From Polynucleobacter wuianus (GTDB lineage Bacteria > Pseudomonadota > Gammaproteobacteria > Burkholderiales > Burkholderiaceae): DNA of 64,000 nt. A program made the position numbers and the translations under genes. The stretch lies in assembly GCF_001659725.1 (NCBI RefSeq), contig NZ_CP015922.1:1674001-1738000 (forward strand). Direction: 5' to 3'. Shown one piece after another: positions 31,236-40,457 of this stretch (position 1 is its first letter; every line of letters starts with the position of its first letter). Under the pieces are notes generated by a model. The model was not told where the DNA came from, searched no databases, and worked only from the letters and a program-made list of their open reading frames with translations.

Positions 31236-32378
31236 ATGGATATTAGAAAACTTGCCCCTTCATCCAGCTTTAGTCTTTTCGTGCCAGAGCGTGAATCCAT
31301 TCTGAGCAAACGATCCTATATTGCATTAGCTGCGCTTACGTTGTGCGTATTGATTGGTGTACCAATCTTCTCATTGTTGGTTCCAGATACCAGTATGTTT
31401 TATATGTCAGCTTATGCGCTTACTTTAATTGGCAAGATCATGTGCTTTGCGATAGCGGCATTAGCGCTCGACTTAGTTTGGGGCTACTGCGGAATCTTAA
31501 GTCTTGGGCATGGCTTATTCTTCGCTATCGGTGGATACATCATGGGGATGTATCTCATGCGTCAGATCGGTACTGACGGCGTTTACAAAAGTGAATTACC
31601 CGACTTCATGGTTTTTTTAGACTGGAAAGATTTGCCTTGGTTCTGGAAGGGTAGCGAGCATTTTTGGTGGATGCTCATGATGTTAGTTTTGGTGCCTGGC
31701 GTTATTTCTTGGATATTCGGATACTTTGCTTTCCGATCCAGGATTAAAGGGGTTTACTTTTCGATCATTACCCAAGCCTTAACGTACGCCGCGATGTTGC
31801 TGTTCTTCAGAAATGAAACGGGCTTTGGTGGAAATAATGGCTTCACTGACTTCAAGAGAATTTTGGGATACTCAATTAGTGCCTCGAGCACACGTGTCAC
31901 ACTCTTTATTATTACTTTCCTGGTTTTGTTAGGTAGCCTTATTCTTTGTCGAGCCCTAATCACTTCTAAGATGGGTAGAGTTATTACTGCAGTTCGCGAT
32001 GCGGAGTCCCGTCTAATGTTTTGCGGTTACAACCCATTAGGATTTAAGCTTTTTGTTTGGGTGGTATCGGCTATCTTGTGCGCTATTGCGGGAGCTTTAT
32101 TTGTACCTCAGGTTGGCATCATCAACCCAGGCGAGATGTCTCCAACCAACTCTATTGAAATGGCTATTTGGGTTGCAGTTGGTGGCCGGGGAACTTTGCT
32201 CGGACCAATCATTGGAGCCTTTGCAGTCAGCGGCGCTAAAAGCTTTTTTACCGCAAACTTTGCAGAATATTGGTTATTTTTCTTGGGCCTCATGTTTGTT
32301 CTGGTTACTTTGTTCTTGCCTAACGGCTTATTAGGGATATATCACCAGTTCTTTCATAAGAAAGGCGGCTCGGAATGA
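31236..32378 (+). CDS. urtC: Urea ABC transporter permease UrtC
   Basis: A 380-residue LivM-like permease with about ten hydrophobic segments and the motif LDLVWGYCGILSLGHGLFFAIGGYIMGMYLM near residues 75-110. ATG 31236 is used; it lies one base past the urtB stop with GGCAGGAG about 12 bases upstream. The stop overlaps urtD (ATGA). Confidence 0.95.
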   Translation: MDIRKLAPSSSFSLFVPERESILSKRSYIALAALTLCVLIGVPIFSLLVPDTSMFYMSAYALTLIGKIMCFAIAALALDLVWGYCGILSLGHGLFFAIGGYIMGMYLMRQIGTDGVYKSELPDFMVFLDWKDLPWFWKGSEHFWWMLMMLVLVPGVISWIFGYFAFRSRIKGVYFSIITQALTYAAMLLFFRNETGFGGNNGFTDFKRILGYSISASSTRVTLFIITFLVLLGSLILCRALITSKMGRVITAVRDAESRLMFCGYNPLGFKLFVWVVSAILCAIAGALFVPQVGIINPGEMSPTNSIEMAIWVAVGGRGTLLGPIIGAFAVSGAKSFFTANFAEYWLFFLGLMFVLVTLFLPNGLLGIYHQFFHKKGGSE

Positions 32379-33172
32379 GCGCTCACTTTCTTGAAAAGGG
32401 TATTGATACATCACATACGGGAATTTTGTATGTGGAAGATCTATCGGTAAATTTTGACGGCTTTCAGGCAATTAATAAATTGTCATTGACGATTGACGTT
32501 GGTGAGCTGCGCTGCGTTATTGGGCCTAATGGCGCTGGCAAAACAACATTAATGGATGTCATTACTGGTAAAACTCGCTCTAACATTGCCGATATTGATG
32601 GCTCTGTCTATTTAGGCTCGACTATTGATCTCATGACAATGAACGAACCGCAGATTGCTCAGATTGGTATTGGACGTAAGTTTCAAAAGCCTACCGTGTT
32701 TGAACAACATCCTGTTTGGGAAAATCTTGAGCTAGCTATGGCGGGAGATAAGTCATGGCATCATTCACTAGTCGCCAAGGTGGATTCAGAAGGTCGCCAA
32801 CTCATGGAGGCGGTGCTAGCGCTGACTCAACTCGAATCAGAGGCTTATCGTGAGGCCGGCCTTCTCTCTCATGGTCAAAAGCAACGCCTAGAGATTGGCA
32901 TGTTATTAATGCAACAACCAAAACTCCTATTGCTCGATGAGCCTGTTGCAGGCATGACAGACGAAGAAACCATGCGCCTGGCTGAACTGCTCAATTCTTT
33001 GCGTGGCCAATGTTCTATGGTCGTGGTTGAGCATGACATGGAGTTTGTTGCTGCATTGGCGGGCGATAAGGGCAAAGTCACCGTGTTGGCTGAGGGTTCG
33101 GTATTGGCTGAAGGCACACTAGATGAAGTAAAGCGCGATGAACGTGTTATTGAATCGTATTTAGGACGTTAA
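32375..33172 (+). CDS. urtD: Urea ABC transporter ATPase UrtD
   Basis: A 265-residue LivG-like ATPase: Walker A GPNGAGKTT, signature LSHGQKQRLEIG and Walker B LLLLDEPVAGMTDEE. The start overlaps urtC by four bases. One of two ATPases of the urea importer. Confidence 0.95.
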   Translation: MSAHFLEKGIDTSHTGILYVEDLSVNFDGFQAINKLSLTIDVGELRCVIGPNGAGKTTLMDVITGKTRSNIADIDGSVYLGSTIDLMTMNEPQIAQIGIGRKFQKPTVFEQHPVWENLELAMAGDKSWHHSLVAKVDSEGRQLMEAVLALTQLESEAYREAGLLSHGQKQRLEIGMLLMQQPKLLLLDEPVAGMTDEETMRLAELLNSLRGQCSMVVVEHDMEFVAALAGDKGKVTVLAEGSVLAEGTLDEVKRDERVIESYLGR

Positions 33173-33174
33173 TT

Positions 33175-33867
33175 ATGTTGATCGTCAAAGACCTAAATCA
33201 ATACTATGGCGGTAGCCATATTTTGCGTAATATGAATTTTGAAGTTCCTAAGGGGCAGTTGACTAGCCTCCTTGGCCGCAATGGTGTTGGTAAAACCACT
33301 TTACTCAAATCTCTTATGGGTGTGGTTAAAGTAAAGACTGGCTCGATTACTTGGGATGGAAATGAATTAGTCAATCTACCCACTTGGTCTCGGGTGGATG
33401 GTGGTTTTGCCTATGTTCCACAGGGCCGAGAAATTTTTCCAAGACTTACGGTAGAAGAAAACCTGCTCATTGGGGCGGCAAAATTCCCAAGCCCAAAAAA
33501 TATTCCCGGATATATTTATGAGCTATTTCCAATTCTGTCGGATATGAAGGCGCGTCGGGGTGGCGATTTATCAGGCGGCCAACAACAGCAATTAGCGATT
33601 GGGCGTGCACTGATGTCTCAGCCAGAGTTGATTATTTTGGATGAACCTACCGAGGGTATTCAGCCATCGATTATTCAGGACATTGGCCGATGCCTTCGCA
33701 AGCTAGTTGATGAAATGGGCATTACGGTTCTTCTCGTTGAACAATATTACGACTTTGCGAAAGAGCTCTCAGATAACTATATTGTGATGCGCCGTGGTGA
33801 AGTGGTTGCCCAAGGAAAGGGTGCCGACATGGGTCTCAATGGTGTGCAGGAGATGATTTCGGTTTAA
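33175..33867 (+). CDS. urtE: Urea ABC transporter ATPase UrtE
   Basis: A 230-residue LivF-like ATPase: Walker A GRNGVGKTT, signature LSGGQQQQLAIGRAL and Walker B LIILDEPTEGIQPSI. It starts 2 bases after urtD. The urease genes follow 35 bases downstream in the same direction, linking import and hydrolysis. Confidence 0.95.
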   Translation: MLIVKDLNQYYGGSHILRNMNFEVPKGQLTSLLGRNGVGKTTLLKSLMGVVKVKTGSITWDGNELVNLPTWSRVDGGFAYVPQGREIFPRLTVEENLLIGAAKFPSPKNIPGYIYELFPILSDMKARRGGDLSGGQQQQLAIGRALMSQPELIILDEPTEGIQPSIIQDIGRCLRKLVDEMGITVLLVEQYYDFAKELSDNYIVMRRGEVVAQGKGADMGLNGVQEMISV

Positions 33868-33902
33868 AGTGGATACTCATTACACTTAGATGGCTTACCC
33901 AT

Positions 33903-34778
33903 ATGTTTTTGGCTCCAGACAACGCAGTAAAACAGCTATTTAGGTCTCTAAGTCCTAGTTGGCTAGCTAAACTGAGTCTGTCTTATGAGCGAACCGCAAT
34001 TGGCACTGTGCTTAAGAAAAGTTTGCATGAGGGGCCACTGCGGGTTCAAAAAGCTTTATATCCTGAAGGTGACGATATTTGCCACACTGTCATCATTCAC
34101 CCGCCAGCAGGCATCGCAGGCGGCGATACCTTAGATATCCAGATTGCAGTTGGCAAAGGTAGTCATGTAGTCCTATCGACCCCAAGTGCCACTAAATGGT
34201 ATAAATCATTTAAAAATCCTGCGACCCAAAATGTTCAATTTGAGCTGGGTGAGAATGCAAAGTTAGATTGGCTGCCTCAAGAGAATCTTTTTTTCAAAGG
34301 CGCAAACTCGAATGTGATTACCAAGCTGAGTCTTTCAACAAATGCCTCATTTATTGGTTGGGATGCTCTGATGTTGGGGCGCTATGCATCTGGTGAAGCA
34401 TGGTCTAGCGGCCATATTCATATGCTCAATGAAATAAGGCGCGATGGGAAGTTGATTTGGATCGAGAACGGGCATATTGATGCAGAAGATCAATACTCCA
34501 GATCTTTGCCCCAACTAGGATCTTGGCCTGTATGTGTAACTTTATGGGCTGTAGGGCCAAGTTGTTCAGCGAATTTGGTTGAAATATTTGCTGAGATGAT
34601 GCCTTGGACTGATGCATTGCGGGCTGGTGTGACGTTGATGCCACAAGGAGTGCTATTGGTGAGGGCAGTCTCAAACGATATTGAGATAGCAAGAAATTTT
34701 ATGATTGATGTATGGGCTAAATTAAGGCCAATAATTCATGATGTACCAGCTCAACCATTGCGGCTTTGGGCTTCTTAG
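33903..34778 (+). CDS. ureD: Urease accessory protein UreD
   Basis: A 291-residue scaffold for nickel loading of apo-urease, acting with UreF and UreG. Family segments are LHEGPLRVQKALYPEG (about 40-55), IIHPPAGIAGGDTLDI (about 65-80) and TPSATKWYKS (about 98-107). It is the first gene of the urease operon, as in many betaproteobacteria. Confidence 0.94.
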   Translation: MFLAPDNAVKQLFRSLSPSWLAKLSLSYERTAIGTVLKKSLHEGPLRVQKALYPEGDDICHTVIIHPPAGIAGGDTLDIQIAVGKGSHVVLSTPSATKWYKSFKNPATQNVQFELGENAKLDWLPQENLFFKGANSNVITKLSLSTNASFIGWDALMLGRYASGEAWSSGHIHMLNEIRRDGKLIWIENGHIDAEDQYSRSLPQLGSWPVCVTLWAVGPSCSANLVEIFAEMMPWTDALRAGVTLMPQGVLLVRAVSNDIEIARNFMIDVWAKLRPIIHDVPAQPLRLWAS

Positions 34779-34796
34779 AATTGTTAAAGGTGAGAT

Positions 34797-35099
34797 ATGG
34801 AATTAACTCCACGCGAAAAAGATAAGCTACTAATCTTCACAGCAGCACTTCTAGCAGAGCGCAGAAAGGCTAGAGGTCTGAAGTTGAACTATCCAGAATC
34901 AATTGCTTTAATTAGTGCTGCGATTATGGAGGGCGCTCGTGATGGCAGGACGGTTGCACAACTGATGCACGAAGGTCAAACGATACTAAGTCGCGATGAT
35001 GTAATGGAAGGCATTCCGGAAATGATCCCCGATATTCAGATTGAGGCAACATTCCCCGATGGAACAAAATTAGTAACAGTTCATAACCCGATTATTTAG
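34797..35099 (+). CDS. ureA: Urease gamma subunit
   Basis: 100 residues, the standard length. MELTPREKDKLLIFTAALLAERRKARGLKLNYPE and the ARDGRTVAQLM segment are conserved. AAAGGTGAG precedes the ATG. It forms the urease core with UreB and UreC. Confidence 0.97.
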   Translation: MELTPREKDKLLIFTAALLAERRKARGLKLNYPESIALISAAIMEGARDGRTVAQLMHEGQTILSRDDVMEGIPEMIPDIQIEATFPDGTKLVTVHNPII

Positions 35100-35110
35100 G
35101 AGTGATAAAA

Positions 35111-35743
35111 ATGAATATTCATATGAAAAAAATATTATTAGCTCTTGGTGGATTGATCGGGGTTCTATCATCAAATTTAGTTTATGCACATCAAGGGCAT
35201 GAAACTTCAGTTAGTTTTCTAGCGGGTTTGATGCATCCATTTAGTGGCTTTGATCACTTTTTAGTTATTGTGCTCGTAGGATTTTGGAGCGCTTTTATGC
35301 TAAAAAAAATCTGGCTTGGGCCTTGTGTTTTTATACTAGGCATGTGTCTTGGTGTATTTTCGGGGCTAAGTAATTTGCCTCTTAATATCTTTGAGTTCGG
35401 AATTGCTGCTTCTGTGATTGCAATGGGCTTATTGTTGCTTGTACAACAACAATATTCCAGCAAGGCAATCCTATCTTTGATTGGCTCTTTTGGAATATTT
35501 CATGGTTTTGCTCATACTGAATTATTTTCAAACGGATCCTTTGGGACTTCCTTGTTACTTCAAGATTTGGCAGGTTTGATTTTGGCAACAGGGATCTTGC
35601 ATTTATCAGGTGCTCTATTGGTCAAGTTTTTAAATGAAAAGACGGCAATCGTTGCAAAAATCACTGGTTTTGCTAGCGTTATATACGGTTGGTTATTAAT
35701 CAGTCAGCTTTCATTTGCAGTGCTTGGTGGGGCTTCGACATGA
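35111..35743 (+). CDS. ureJ: HupE/UreJ-family metal transporter
   Basis: A 210-residue membrane protein, probably supplying nickel for urease. A signal peptide precedes HQGHE, and the family motif HPFSGFDHFLVIVLVG lies near residues 40-55. Six or so hydrophobic segments end the protein. ATG 35111 is chosen because AGGAG sits 8 bases upstream. It sits between ureA and ureB, and its stop overlaps ureB (ATGA). Confidence 0.88.
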   Translation: MNIHMKKILLALGGLIGVLSSNLVYAHQGHETSVSFLAGLMHPFSGFDHFLVIVLVGFWSAFMLKKIWLGPCVFILGMCLGVFSGLSNLPLNIFEFGIAASVIAMGLLLLVQQQYSSKAILSLIGSFGIFHGFAHTELFSNGSFGTSLLLQDLAGLILATGILHLSGALLVKFLNEKTAIVAKITGFASVIYGWLLISQLSFAVLGGAST

Positions 35744-36078
35744 GTTCACCTTCAAGCGCAAATAGCCAACGCTTTATTCCAGGGCAGATGTTTGTAGAGC
35801 CCGGAGATATTGAATTGAATGTTGGTCGAAAAACACTTTCAATTAAAGTCTCTAACAGCGGAGATCGTCCTATTCAAATCGGTTCTCATTTTCACTTCTT
35901 TGAAGTAAACGATGCCCTATTATTTGATCGCGATAAGACGAAGGGGATGCGATTAAATATCGTTGCAGGTACTGCTGTTCGTTTTGAGCCTGGACAAATG
36001 CGCACCGTCGAACTAGTTCAAATAGCTGGCGATAAGAAAATTTATGGCTTTGCTGGTCGTGTGATGGGAGGCGTGTAA
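35740..36078 (+). CDS. ureB: Urease beta subunit
   Basis: 112 residues, a little over the usual 101-106. IPGQMFVEPGDIELNVGRK and IQIGSHFHFFEVNDALLFDR are conserved. ATG 35740 overlaps the ureJ stop; an upstream frame extension to 35689 lies wholly in ureJ. Its stop overlaps the ureC start (TAATG). Confidence 0.96.
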   Translation: MSSPSSANSQRFIPGQMFVEPGDIELNVGRKTLSIKVSNSGDRPIQIGSHFHFFEVNDALLFDRDKTKGMRLNIVAGTAVRFEPGQMRTVELVQIAGDKKIYGFAGRVMGGV

Positions 36079-37781
36079 TGGCTAAGATTGGTCGTCAAGC
36101 CTATGCTGAGATGTTTGGTCCTACCGTGGGTGATCGCTTGCGGCTGGCAGATACTGGTCTCATCATTGAGGTCGAAGAAGACTTTACGATCTATGGTGAA
36201 GAGGTGAAGTTTGGCGGTGGCAAAGTCATTCGTGATGGCATGGGGCAGAGTCAGCGAGAGTCAAAAGATTGTGCTGATACTGTCATCACTAATGCAGTAA
36301 TCATTGATCACTGGGGAATTGTCAAGGCTGATATCTCTATTAAAAATGGTCGTATTTCCAATATTGGTAAAGCAGGCAATCCTGATATTCAACCTGGTAT
36401 TACTTCTGTCATTGGCCCTGGAACAGAGATTATTGCTGGCGAAGGAATGATTGTCACTGCAGGTGGAATAGATACCCATATCCACTTTATTTGCCCGCAG
36501 CAAATTGAAGAAGCTTTGATGTCTGGTGTGACCACGATGATTGGTGGCGGTACGGGTCCTGCAACTGGAACTTTTGCGACTACTTGTACTCCTGGGCCTT
36601 GGCATATCCAAAGAATGTTGCAGTCGATTGATGCCTACCCTATGAATATCGGATTATTGGGTAAAGGCAATGCTAGTTTGCCAGCTGGCTTGCGAGAGCA
36701 AGTGGATGCAGGTGCGATCGGTTTGAAATTGCACGAAGACTGGGGAACTACTCCTGCAGCGATTGATTGTTGTTTGGGCGTGGCGGATGAGACAGATACT
36801 CAGGTCGCCATTCATACCGATACTTTGAATGAATCTGGGTTTGTAGAGACTACCTTGGCTGCATTCAAAGGCCGAACAATTCACACCTACCACACTGAAG
36901 GTGCTGGTGGCGGTCACGCACCAGATATTATTCGTGCCTGCGGTGAGTCAAATGTATTGCCATCCTCAACCAATCCTACGCGACCGTTTACTGTGAATAC
37001 TCTGGATGAGCATTTGGACATGTTGATGGTATGTCACCATCTTGATGCTTCTATTGCTGAGGATATCGCGTTTGCAGAGTCTCGTATTCGTCGTGAAACG
37101 ATTGCCGCAGAAGATATCTTGCATGATCTTGGCGCGTTTTCAATGCTCTCATCTGATTCTCAGGCAATGGGACGCGTTGGCGAGGTCATTATTCGGACTT
37201 GGCAAACTGCTGATAAGATGAAAGTACAGCGTGGTTTATTGCCTGGCGATACCAATCGAAACGATAATTTTCGCGTAAAGCGTTATATCTCTAAGTACAC
37301 TATCAATCCTGCGATTACCCATGGGATCTCGCATGTTGTGGGCTCTGTTGAGGTAGGTAAGTATGCAGATTTAGTATTTTGGAAGCCGGCTTTCTTTGGA
37401 GTAAAGCCTTCATTGATATTGAAGGGCGGCTCTATTGCAGCTGCGGCGATGGGTGATCCAAATGCATCTATTCCAACACCTCAACCCGTTCATTACCGCA
37501 ATATGTTTGCAGGTATTGGACAAGGAATTCGCCACAGTTCATTAACCTTTATTTCGCAATCGGCAATGAAGGCCAATATTCGCGATACTTATGGTTTGGA
37601 GAAACAAGTTGAAGTGGTAAAGAATTGTCGGTCTATTACTAAAGCAGACATGATTCATAATGATTGGCAACCCAATATCACTGTTGATCCAGAGACCTAT
37701 CAAGTGATCGCTAATGGTGAATTGTTGACCTGTGAGCCTGCCAAGGTATTGCCAATGGCCCAACGTTATTTCTTGTTCTAG
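36078..37781 (+). CDS. ureC: Urease alpha subunit
   Basis: The 567-residue catalytic subunit, hydrolysing urea to ammonia and carbamate with two nickel ions. Nickel-ligand and active-site regions are intact: HIHF (about 134-137), the carbamylated Lys in GLKLHEDWG (about 214-222), HTDTLNESG, HTYHTEGAGGGHAPD, the flap MVCHHLD (about 318-324) and the Asp region near 360. Normal length. Confidence 0.98.
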   Translation: MAKIGRQAYAEMFGPTVGDRLRLADTGLIIEVEEDFTIYGEEVKFGGGKVIRDGMGQSQRESKDCADTVITNAVIIDHWGIVKADISIKNGRISNIGKAGNPDIQPGITSVIGPGTEIIAGEGMIVTAGGIDTHIHFICPQQIEEALMSGVTTMIGGGTGPATGTFATTCTPGPWHIQRMLQSIDAYPMNIGLLGKGNASLPAGLREQVDAGAIGLKLHEDWGTTPAAIDCCLGVADETDTQVAIHTDTLNESGFVETTLAAFKGRTIHTYHTEGAGGGHAPDIIRACGESNVLPSSTNPTRPFTVNTLDEHLDMLMVCHHLDASIAEDIAFAESRIRRETIAAEDILHDLGAFSMLSSDSQAMGRVGEVIIRTWQTADKMKVQRGLLPGDTNRNDNFRVKRYISKYTINPAITHGISHVVGSVEVGKYADLVFWKPAFFGVKPSLILKGGSIAAAAMGDPNASIPTPQPVHYRNMFAGIGQGIRHSSLTFISQSAMKANIRDTYGLEKQVEVVKNCRSITKADMIHNDWQPNITVDPETYQVIANGELLTCEPAKVLPMAQRYFLF

Positions 37782-37789
37782 GGAAGGCA

Positions 37790-38386
37790 ATGTCAGAACC
37801 TATTCGAATTGAAAAGATTATCCCCAAAGGACAAGGCTTGGCCAAGGCTGTCTTGGCTAGAGCGCTCGAACTAAAGTTGCCATTTGAGGTGCGTAATAAA
37901 AGTCGCTTTTCAGAAAAACTTTCTGATGGTCGCGAGGCGCACTTTTTCTTGCCAAGAGGAAATGTATTGGTAAGCGATGATATTTTGATTGCGGATGATG
38001 GTTCGATGATTCGTATTTCTGCAGCAGATCAAGAAGTGGTAACAATTAATTCTAGCGATGTTCATCAGTTGATGAGAGCTGCTTACCACTTAGGAAATCG
38101 ACATATCCCCGTCCAAGTGGGCCAAGATTTTTTAAGAATTGAACCCGACTCAGTACTTGAAGGGATGATTCATCAATTGGGCCTAGAGGCCAAACATGAA
38201 TCTGCCCCCTTTGAGCCTGAAACAGGTGCGTATGGAGGTGGGCATCGCCATAGTCATGCAGAGACATTTGATAGTGACTATGCACTAGCGCAGAAGCTAT
38301 ATGCCGAGCATGAGAAGCCACATATTCACGGACCTGGCTGCTCTCACCATCATCATGGCGATCACGATCATCCTCATGAGCATTGA
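37790..38386 (+). CDS. ureE: Urease accessory protein UreE, His-rich tail
   Basis: A 198-residue nickel metallochaperone. The peptide-binding N-domain is followed by the metal domain (HQLMRAAYHLGNRHIPVQ near 90-110, with the central His) and a C-terminal tail rich in His (CSHHHHGDHDHPHEH). The tail suggests nickel storage. The stop codon overlaps ureF by 11 bases. Confidence 0.95.
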   Translation: MSEPIRIEKIIPKGQGLAKAVLARALELKLPFEVRNKSRFSEKLSDGREAHFFLPRGNVLVSDDILIADDGSMIRISAADQEVVTINSSDVHQLMRAAYHLGNRHIPVQVGQDFLRIEPDSVLEGMIHQLGLEAKHESAPFEPETGAYGGGHRHSHAETFDSDYALAQKLYAEHEKPHIHGPGCSHHHHGDHDHPHEH

Positions 38387-39068
38387 TCTAAACGAAATCA
38401 CTGCATTAATGCAGTTAGCTTCGCCCGCCTTACCCATTGGTGGATATAGCTATTCTCAAGGTTTAGAGGCTGCTATTGATTCAGGTTTGGTAAAGGATGC
38501 TCCAACTGCAGAGGCATGGATAAAGGATGTATTTCTAGGTGTGCTTGCTAGATCTGAAGCCCCACTTTGGCTTCTCAGTTACGAGGCTTGGATAAAAGAG
38601 GATATTGATTCAGTCCAAAGTCTGAACGACTATTTCTTAGCAAGTCGCGAAACCTCAGAACTTAGATCGGAAGCTGAGCAGATGGGGTGGTCCTTATTGC
38701 AAATTGCTCAGTCTCTGGGTTGGGGTAGCGAAAGTCTCACCCAATTGTCTGAAATCAAACCTTTGTCATTGTTGACCGCTCATAGCTACGCCTGTTTTCA
38801 TCTAAAAATACAGTCAAAGAATGGACTTGCAGCTTATGCATTCTCCTGGATTGAAAATCAAGTGGCAGCCTCGCTCAAAGCTATACCGCTGGGTCAAGTG
38901 GCAGGGCAGCAGGCGCTGACAAAAATCCGCTTGCTTGTTCCTGAAATGATTAAAGAAGCCCAAGATCGAGCTAAATCTGGTTTATTGATGATTGATAATT
39001 TTTCACCAATGTTGGCTATCCTATCTTCAAGACATGAGACTCAGTACTCTCGATTATTTCGTTCGTAA
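38376..39068 (+). CDS. ureF: Urease accessory protein UreF
   Basis: A 230-residue helical protein that joins UreD and UreG in the activation complex. LMQLASPALPIGGYSYSQGLEAAIDSGLV near residues 10-40 is the family hallmark, and GQVAGQQAL near 185 is conserved. ATG 38376 is used; the frame from 38301 runs antiparallel to nothing real but overlaps the ureE tail. Confidence 0.94.
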   Translation: MSIDLNEITALMQLASPALPIGGYSYSQGLEAAIDSGLVKDAPTAEAWIKDVFLGVLARSEAPLWLLSYEAWIKEDIDSVQSLNDYFLASRETSELRSEAEQMGWSLLQIAQSLGWGSESLTQLSEIKPLSLLTAHSYACFHLKIQSKNGLAAYAFSWIENQVAASLKAIPLGQVAGQQALTKIRLLVPEMIKEAQDRAKSGLLMIDNFSPMLAILSSRHETQYSRLFRS

Positions 39069-39078
39069 ATAAAATCAA

Positions 39079-39699
39079 ATGATGAGAACTAAAAAGAATC
39101 CCCCGTTACGAGTTGGCATTGGTGGTCCTGTCGGATCAGGCAAGACAACTTTGCTTGAGATGCTTTGCAAAGCAATGCGCGACCAGTATGACTTAGTGGT
39201 CATCACTAATGATATATACACCAAAGAAGATCAACGCCTTCTTACTGTTGCTGGCGCTCTAGATCCCGAGAGAATTATGGGTGTAGAGACAGGGGGTTGT
39301 CCCCATACCGCTATTCGTGAAGACGCTTCCATTAATTTGGAGGCAGTTGATCGGATGCAAAAACAGTTTCCTGATGTAGATATTATTTTCATTGAATCGG
39401 GTGGGGATAACTTAGCTGCAACCTTTAGCCCCGAACTTTCTGATCTAACGATTTATGTGATCGATGTTGCTGGAGGTGAGAAGATTCCTCGTAAGGGCGG
39501 TCCAGGAATTACACGCTCAGATCTATTGGTCATTAATAAGACTGATCTTGCCCCTTATGTAGGAGCATCTTTACCTATTATGGAATCAGATGCTAAAAAG
39601 ATGCGCGGTGATAGACCCTTTATTATGGGTAGCGTGAAGTCTGGTGATGGACTAACGGGAATTATTGAGTTTATTCAGGAAAAGGGGTTATTAAACTAG
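39079..39699 (+). CDS. ureG: Urease accessory GTPase UreG
   Basis: A 206-residue SIMIBI GTPase driving nickel insertion. P-loop GGPVGSGKTTLLEML (about 15-29), the switch motif VETGGCPHTAIREDAS with the Cys-Pro-His nickel site (about 70-85), ESGGDNLAATFSPEL, and the NKTD guanine motif (about 154-157) are all present. It is the last gene of the urease operon. Confidence 0.97.
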   Translation: MMRTKKNPPLRVGIGGPVGSGKTTLLEMLCKAMRDQYDLVVITNDIYTKEDQRLLTVAGALDPERIMGVETGGCPHTAIREDASINLEAVDRMQKQFPDVDIIFIESGGDNLAATFSPELSDLTIYVIDVAGGEKIPRKGGPGITRSDLLVINKTDLAPYVGASLPIMESDAKKMRGDRPFIMGSVKSGDGLTGIIEFIQEKGLLN

Positions 39700-39718
39700 T
39701 GTTACTTAAAGTAACGCC
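39698..39718. repeat. Palindromic repeat P, copy 8
   Basis: Perfect core GTTACTTAAAGTAAC at 39701-39715, starting next to the ureG stop. I see no other good copy between here and 64000. Confidence 0.8.
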
Positions 39719-39740
39719 TACTAATTTCAAGCAAAAACTA

Positions 39741-39944
39741 TTTGGAGCAACGAAGTGTTAGATGGTTGCTCCAAAATTATTAGGTTTTCTAAACCAAAGA
39801 CCGAGAGACCACTTCTTTTAAACCCACGAATTTGCTTACACACAGACACTGACCACCCGCAGACCCCCTGTTTATAAAAGCCTACTTTGGATATCTGCTC
39901 TCATAATCCTTTGGTCCTAGGTTCAGGTCTTGGTGGGCCCACCA
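39741..39944 (+). repeat. Island-end repeat copy 3 joined to tRNA-Ile 3' half
   Basis: A perfect hairpin (39741-39750/39766-39775) and one TTTGCTTACACA (39831-39842) are followed by an altered stretch, then CTGCTCTCATAA joined to the tRNA-Ile 3' half (39900-39944, ending in CCA). The tRNA part has two changes in the T arm. It shows the element side and tRNA side of the junction fused at CTCATAA, without an intron. Confidence 0.75.
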
Positions 39945-39951
39945 GAAAAGC

Positions 39952-39987
39952 AAACCCTCATCAGCAATGGTGGGGGTTTTGTATTTT
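39952..39987. terminator. Terminator after tRNA scar at 39900
   Basis: AAACCC.../...GGGTTT stem with loop CATCAGCAATGG and TGTATTTTT, the same design as at 6836 and 8794. Confidence 0.8.
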
Positions 39988-40009
39988 TGATAATCAGGTA
40001 TTTAGAGCC

Positions 40010-40410
40010 TTATTCGCAAATTCCAGTAATGAGTAAGCTACCACTAAAGAAACCAAAAGGCTTTTTCTTCCCTTTTACGAATTCATCAATATTGAGGTAA
40101 TCAACAAAGACCTCATCTTTTCCAGAAGCTTTTTGAGTCCAGAGCACTTTAAAAGAATTCTGACCACTTCCATAGGCAATGACCTCTGGAGTTGTGAGGG
40201 CATCAAATATGTCCCCAGAAACTTCACCAGTTTTTTATCTACTGAAAATTGCGCTCCAACCCTGGAGCTATTTCGAAGTAAGTCTAATTCGCCGCTATTT
40301 TTTATGTTGGCATCGCTGATAACTTGGCAAACGTAGTAAATCGTGGCGGCATAGCTATTAATTGTGATTAATGCTGTAACCGAAAGTAGAATACTCAAAA
40401 AATATTTCAT
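40010..40410 (-). pseudogene. Secreted protein broken by a one-base frameshift
   Basis: A signal peptide (MKYFLSILLSVTALITINSYA) starts a frame that is protein-like through FSVDKK. At the A6 run (T6 on the plus strand, 40231-40236) it slips into an unlikely tail ending at 40075. One extra A would give DKKTGEVSGDIFDAL... and continue to TAA at 40010 with GFFSGSLLITGICE, about 133 residues in all. Either a pseudogene, a sequencing error or a slippage site. Family unknown. Confidence 0.65.
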
Positions 40411-40457
40411 ATGTGAGAAGCCTCTAAGACTTAAATTAGTCGTGTGCCCTATTACTT

